From positions 1 to 16,311 of the forward strand of contig URWZ01000011.1 in the NCBI GenBank assembly GCA_900551625.1: a stretch of 16,311 nt of DNA, written 5' to 3'. The notes below the pieces were generated by a model. The model ran no database searches and had not been told where the DNA came from. It was given only the letters and a program-made list of their open reading frames with translations. Position 1 is the first letter of the stretch. Every line of letters starts with the position of its first letter. The translations under genes and the position numbers were made by a program. This stretch comes from an uncultured Collinsella sp. (GTDB taxonomy: Bacteria > Actinomycetota > Coriobacteriia > Coriobacteriales > Coriobacteriaceae). Shown here in pieces: positions 13,948 through 16,311 of this stretch.

Positions 13948-14433
13948 ATGGACATATCGAGGAAGACTGATTACGCCCTTCGCATGCTCGCGATGCTTGC
14001 CGAGGACCCGGAGCGTCTGCTTTCTGTTCGCACCGCCGCCGAAGAGGTCAATGTCCCGTATTCGTTTGCCCGTTCGATTCAGCATGGTTTGGTTCAGGCC
14101 GGTATTGTGGAGAGCCTGCGTGGCGTCCATGGCGGCATGCGTCTTAAGGTCAGCCCCGACGATGTCACCATCCGCCAGGTCGTCGAGGCCGTTCAGGCCC
14201 CCATGGTCATGAACGATTGCACCGCGCCCGATGGCGACTGTGCACGCATGGGTACGTGCTGTTATCATCCCCTGTGGGCCGGAGCTCAAGCGCTGATGCG
14301 CGACTACCTCGATTCCGTTTCGCTGGGCGATATCGTCGCTCACCGCCAGTTCCCGGCCGTCGATTCCAAGTTCGCCGACCGCGACGCGTTTCCCGAGTAC
14401 GCCACCTGTGCGTGCGCTTGCCGGGAGGAATAG
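13948..14433 (+). CDS. Rrf2-family Fe-S type transcription regulator
   Basis: A 161-aa protein with an N-terminal winged helix (about 1-70) starting MDISRKTDYALR and the wing motif RGVHGGMRL. Cysteines Cys91, Cys98 and Cys104 have the spacing (X6, X5) of cluster-binding Rrf2 proteins such as NsrR and IscR. Asp8 matches the position of the fourth ligand described for Streptomyces NsrR. Such proteins sense NO, oxidants or iron-sulphur status through a labile cluster. An extra Cys105 and a C-terminal CACAC (Cys154, 156, 158) are unusual. The start is ATG 13948 after GAAAGGGG (13936-13943). The glycosylase gene begins 21 nt after its stop, so the two form an operon that is probably autoregulated. 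Confidence 0.88.
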   Translation: MDISRKTDYALRMLAMLAEDPERLLSVRTAAEEVNVPYSFARSIQHGLVQAGIVESLRGVHGGMRLKVSPDDVTIRQVVEAVQAPMVMNDCTAPDGDCARMGTCCYHPLWAGAQALMRDYLDSVSLGDIVAHRQFPAVDSKFADRDAFPEYATCACACREE

Positions 14434-14454
14434 CGCTGCATAAGGAGCATAGCC

Positions 14455-15360
14455 ATGATTCAGGACCCCTTTCGTTCGATGATTCGTTCGGAAGGGGTCC
14501 TGCGTTATCGCGACCTTCCGTGGCGCCGCACGCGCGACCCGTACATTATTTGGCTTTCCGAGGTTATGCTGCAGCAAACGCAGGTGCCGCGCGTGGAGAC
14601 GCGTATGCCCGCGTGGCTCGATCGCTTTCCGACCGTGCAGGCGCTTGCCCAGGCCGCGCCTTCCGATGTTTTGGACGCTTGGCAGGGGATGGGCTACAAC
14701 CGGCGTGCTCTGGCGCTTCACAGAGCCGCTCAGTGCGTTATGGAAGACTGGGGTGGGGAGTTTCCACGTGAGACGCGCGACCTGGTCGCCCTGCCCGGTA
14801 TTGGCCCAGCGACGGCGCAGGGCATCCGGTCGTTTGCGTTCGATCTACCGGGTGTGTATCTGGAGACCAACGTGCGCACGGTCTTTCTGCATCATTTCTT
14901 TCCCGATGTGCCGGCCGTTCCCGATCGCGAGCTGGTGCCGCTGATTCAGGCCGCCTGTCCGGCAGCTCCCGGTGCGACGGAGGATGAGATTGCTCCCTTT
15001 GCCGTGCCGCTCGATGATGCCGACACACCGCGCGCATGGTATTACGCGCTGCTGGATTATGGCGCGTATCTTAAGAAGACGCTGCCCAATCCGTCCAGGC
15101 GCTCGGCGAGCTATAGCCGTCAGTCCAAGTTTGAGGGCTCGCGCCGCCAAAAGCGCGCTCATATTGTGCGCATGCTGCTGGCGGCGCGCGATGGGCGGCC
15201 GGCGGGCATCACACTCGCCGAGGCGGTGGCGGGTGTCAACGAAATGGAGGCGGCGGCAGGCCGCGAGCCGGTCGATCACGATCTTGTCGCAGGCATTTTG
15301 GCCGACTTGGAGCGTGAGGGCTTTTGCCGCGTGGAGGGTGACCGCTGGCTAAGCGTGTAG
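14455..15360 (+). CDS. HhH-GPD base-excision glycosylase, MutY-like without Fe-S cluster
   Basis: A 301-aa DNA glycosylase of the HhH-GPD superfamily. The N-terminal LPWR and WLSEVMLQQTQV (Glu36) match MutY, where this Glu is catalytic. The helix-hairpin-helix is LPGIGPATAQ (113-122). The position of the catalytic Asp (DGNV in MutY) is Glu137 in LETNVRTV. The four-cysteine 4Fe-4S loop of MutY and EndoIII is absent: after residue 200 the chain reads LDYGAYLKKTLPNPSRRS with no Cys cluster. The NUDIX-like C-terminal domain that recognises 8-oxoG is also missing; a short winged-helix-like tail is present instead. It probably removes a damaged or mispaired base, but adenine specificity is not assured. 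The start is ATG 14455 after AAGGAG (14442-14447). Confidence 0.82.
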   Translation: MIQDPFRSMIRSEGVLRYRDLPWRRTRDPYIIWLSEVMLQQTQVPRVETRMPAWLDRFPTVQALAQAAPSDVLDAWQGMGYNRRALALHRAAQCVMEDWGGEFPRETRDLVALPGIGPATAQGIRSFAFDLPGVYLETNVRTVFLHHFFPDVPAVPDRELVPLIQAACPAAPGATEDEIAPFAVPLDDADTPRAWYYALLDYGAYLKKTLPNPSRRSASYSRQSKFEGSRRQKRAHIVRMLLAARDGRPAGITLAEAVAGVNEMEAAAGREPVDHDLVAGILADLEREGFCRVEGDRWLSV

Positions 15361-15474
15361 CCCACCCGAATCTGAAAAACAGGATTGTAAGGTTTAGATT
15401 TTCGACATGAGGGCATCCTAAAGACAAGGTCGCTCGAAGCCTACGGGCGGCATGTGTTGAAGGGAAGTACACCT
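15361..15474 (+). other. Spacer before rubrerythrin
   Basis: A 114-nt gap. AATCT (from 15368) and AGATT (ending about 15400) form a loose dyad. A TTGTAA near 15386 could be a -35 box, but no good -10 follows at 17 nt. No terminator for the glycosylase operon is visible. A promoter for rubrerythrin probably lies here but cannot be placed with confidence. Confidence 0.3.
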
Positions 15475-16014
15475 ATGGATTTTGAGAACTCTCAGACCAA
15501 GAAGAACCTCGAGACCGCTTTTGCCGGTGAGTCCCAGGCGCACACTAAGTATCGCTACTATGCATCCAAGGCCAAGAAGGACGGCTACGTTCAGATCTCG
15601 AATATATTTGCCGAGACCGCAGGCAACGAGTCAGAGCACGCCAAGCTGTGGTTTAAGTATCTGCATGACGGCGCCGTTCCCGACACTCTGGACAACTTGC
15701 GTGATGCCGCTGCGGGCGAGAACTACGAGTGGACCACGATGTACGACGAGTTCGCCAAGACCGCCGAGGAGGAGGGCTTTACTGAGATCGCCGCAAAGTT
15801 CCGTGGCGTCGGCGCTGTCGAGCAGGCTCACGAGGAGCGCTACAACAAGCTTGTCGAGCGCATTGAGTCGGGCGAGGTGTTTGAACGCGAGGGCGTGAAG
15901 GTGTGGAAGTGCCTGAACTGCGGGCACCTGCATGTTGGTGCCGAGGCGCCCGAGGTGTGCCCGGTTTGTAACCACCCGAAGGCGTACTTTGAGGAGCAGG
16001 TGGTGAACTACTAG
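15475..16014 (+). CDS. Rubrerythrin
   Basis: A 179-aa rubrerythrin, a cytoplasmic peroxide reductase of anaerobes that takes electrons through a rubredoxin-like iron site. The N-terminal four-helix diiron domain shows Glu19 in [10 protein letters not shown], Glu52 and His55 in NESEHAK, Glu82 and Glu85 in [10 protein letters not shown], and Glu116 and His119 in VEQAHEERY. The C-terminal rubredoxin domain has two CxxC pairs, Cys146/Cys149 (KCLNCG) and Cys162/Cys165 (VCPVC). The length is typical. The start is ATG 15475, 9 nt after AAGGGA (15460-15465); a GTG at 15454 would place that site inside the gene and is rejected. It lies just after the Rrf2-glycosylase operon, suggesting a shared redox-stress role. 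Confidence 0.96.
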   Translation: MDFENSQTKKNLETAFAGESQAHTKYRYYASKAKKDGYVQISNIFAETAGNESEHAKLWFKYLHDGAVPDTLDNLRDAAAGENYEWTTMYDEFAKTAEEEGFTEIAAKFRGVGAVEQAHEERYNKLVERIESGEVFEREGVKVWKCLNCGHLHVGAEAPEVCPVCNHPKAYFEEQVVNY

Positions 16015-16034
16015 CGCCGATACGAACGTGGGCT

Positions 16035-16120
16035 GGGCCGGGAGGGCGGGATTACCTTCCCTCCCCGCTCACGGCTTCGCAGGGTCGCGTTGAGGGAAGG
16101 TAATCCCGCCCTCCCGGCCC
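16035..16120. repeat. 86-nt element with perfect 29-bp inverted arms
   Basis: Positions 16035-16063 are the exact reverse complement of 16092-16120, with a 28-nt centre. The arms contain GGGCCGGGAGGGCGGG and TTACCTTCCCT. It starts 20 nt after the rubrerythrin stop. No T-run follows, so it is not a normal terminator. It resembles the 13275 element in design (G-rich perfect arms, no coding capacity) but not in sequence. A repeated intergenic element is the likely explanation. Confidence 0.7.
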
Positions 16121-16169
16121 GCTTTGGGTCGTCGCGTGCTCGTTACTGAAAAGCTGATTAGAAGTTTGT

Positions 16170-16200
16170 GTGCCGCCCCTTTTGGGGCGGCACGTTTTTG
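16170..16200 (+). terminator. Intrinsic terminator after rubrerythrin
   Basis: A perfect 10-bp stem, GTGCCGCCCC (16170-16179) with GGGGCGGCAC (16184-16193), closes a TTTT loop and is followed by TTTTT at 16195-16199. It is the transcription end for rubrerythrin, 156 nt after the stop. Confidence 0.9.
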
Positions 16201-16239
16201 TAGGGGGACTGGTTGGGACGGCATCGTTCATGGGTGGGG

Positions 16240-16245
16240 TACACT
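16240..16245 (+). promoter_or_regulatory. Possible -10 box for the gene at the right edge
   Basis: TACACT lies 47 nt before the next start codon and after the terminator, which is a sensible place. The -35 is unclear; TTGGGA at 16213-16218 is 21 nt away, too far for a standard promoter. Confidence 0.35.
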
Positions 16246-16291
16246 GGGTAGCGACTTTTAGTTTATCTACTACCTGATGGGGTGTTTTTGT

Positions 16292-16311
16292 ATGGGTAAG
16301 AAGTCTCGGGC
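16292..16311 (+). CDS. Start of a gene cut by the window edge
   Basis: ATG at 16292 begins MGKKSR and runs off the window. A weak GATGGGGTG Shine-Dalgarno lies at 16276-16284, and a candidate -10 box lies upstream. Only six codons are visible, so no function can be given. Confidence 0.4.

Overview
The window is high-GC, densely packed bacterial DNA with an anaerobe's gene set. Rubrerythrin, an Fe-S type Rrf2 regulator, a UMF1-family transporter, paired LytS/LytTR signalling genes, a strong AAGGAGG-type Shine-Dalgarno habit and a GTCATTGGGGACAG-type intergenic repeat together suggest a gut Coriobacteriia member, most likely Collinsella or a close relative. That assignment is inference from style and content; no rRNA or other marker gene is present.

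Layout. Positions 1-141 hold the terminator of a gene left of the window and a short repeat cluster. A minus-strand, membrane-anchored C39-like cysteine peptidase (142-1176) diverges across a 360-bp gap from a plus-strand APC-type amino acid permease (1537-2988). A metal-dependent amidohydrolase (3120-4397) follows the permease, with a strongly structured spacer between them; the two look like an import-and-hydrolyse pair of unknown substrate. Next comes a LytS-like sensor kinase and its LytTR response regulator (4515-6673). Three apparently unrelated genes follow: a zinc-dependent phospholipase C family protein (6765-7709), a UMF1-type MFS transporter (7811-9061) and a GT-A glycosyltransferase (9244-10431). 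The glycosyltransferase stop overlaps the start of a second, paralogous LytS-like kinase (10428-11768), which is followed by a second LytTR regulator (11841-12557).

The right third holds a YfcE-type phosphodiesterase (12649-13116), a perfect 37-bp inverted repeat (13275-13417), tRNA-Asp(GTC) with its own promoter and terminator (13527-13604), an Rrf2 regulator plus MutY-like glycosylase operon (13948-15360), rubrerythrin (15475-16014), a second perfect inverted repeat (29-bp arms), and the first codons of another gene at the right edge.

How it fits together. The Rrf2 regulator, base-excision glycosylase and rubrerythrin form a plausible redox/nitrosative stress and DNA repair neighbourhood. 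The two kinase/regulator pairs are clear duplicates of one another. Each kinase-containing operon starts only about 20-40 nt after a terminator-shaped hairpin, leaving little room for a promoter in between, so both may be controlled by read-through. The link of the second pair to a glycosyltransferase suggests control of surface polysaccharide or glycolipid. The least explained items are this shared attenuator-like layout, the pseudoknot-like element in front of the amidohydrolase, the two long perfect palindromes, and the MutY relative that lacks an Fe-S cluster and has Glu in place of the catalytic Asp.
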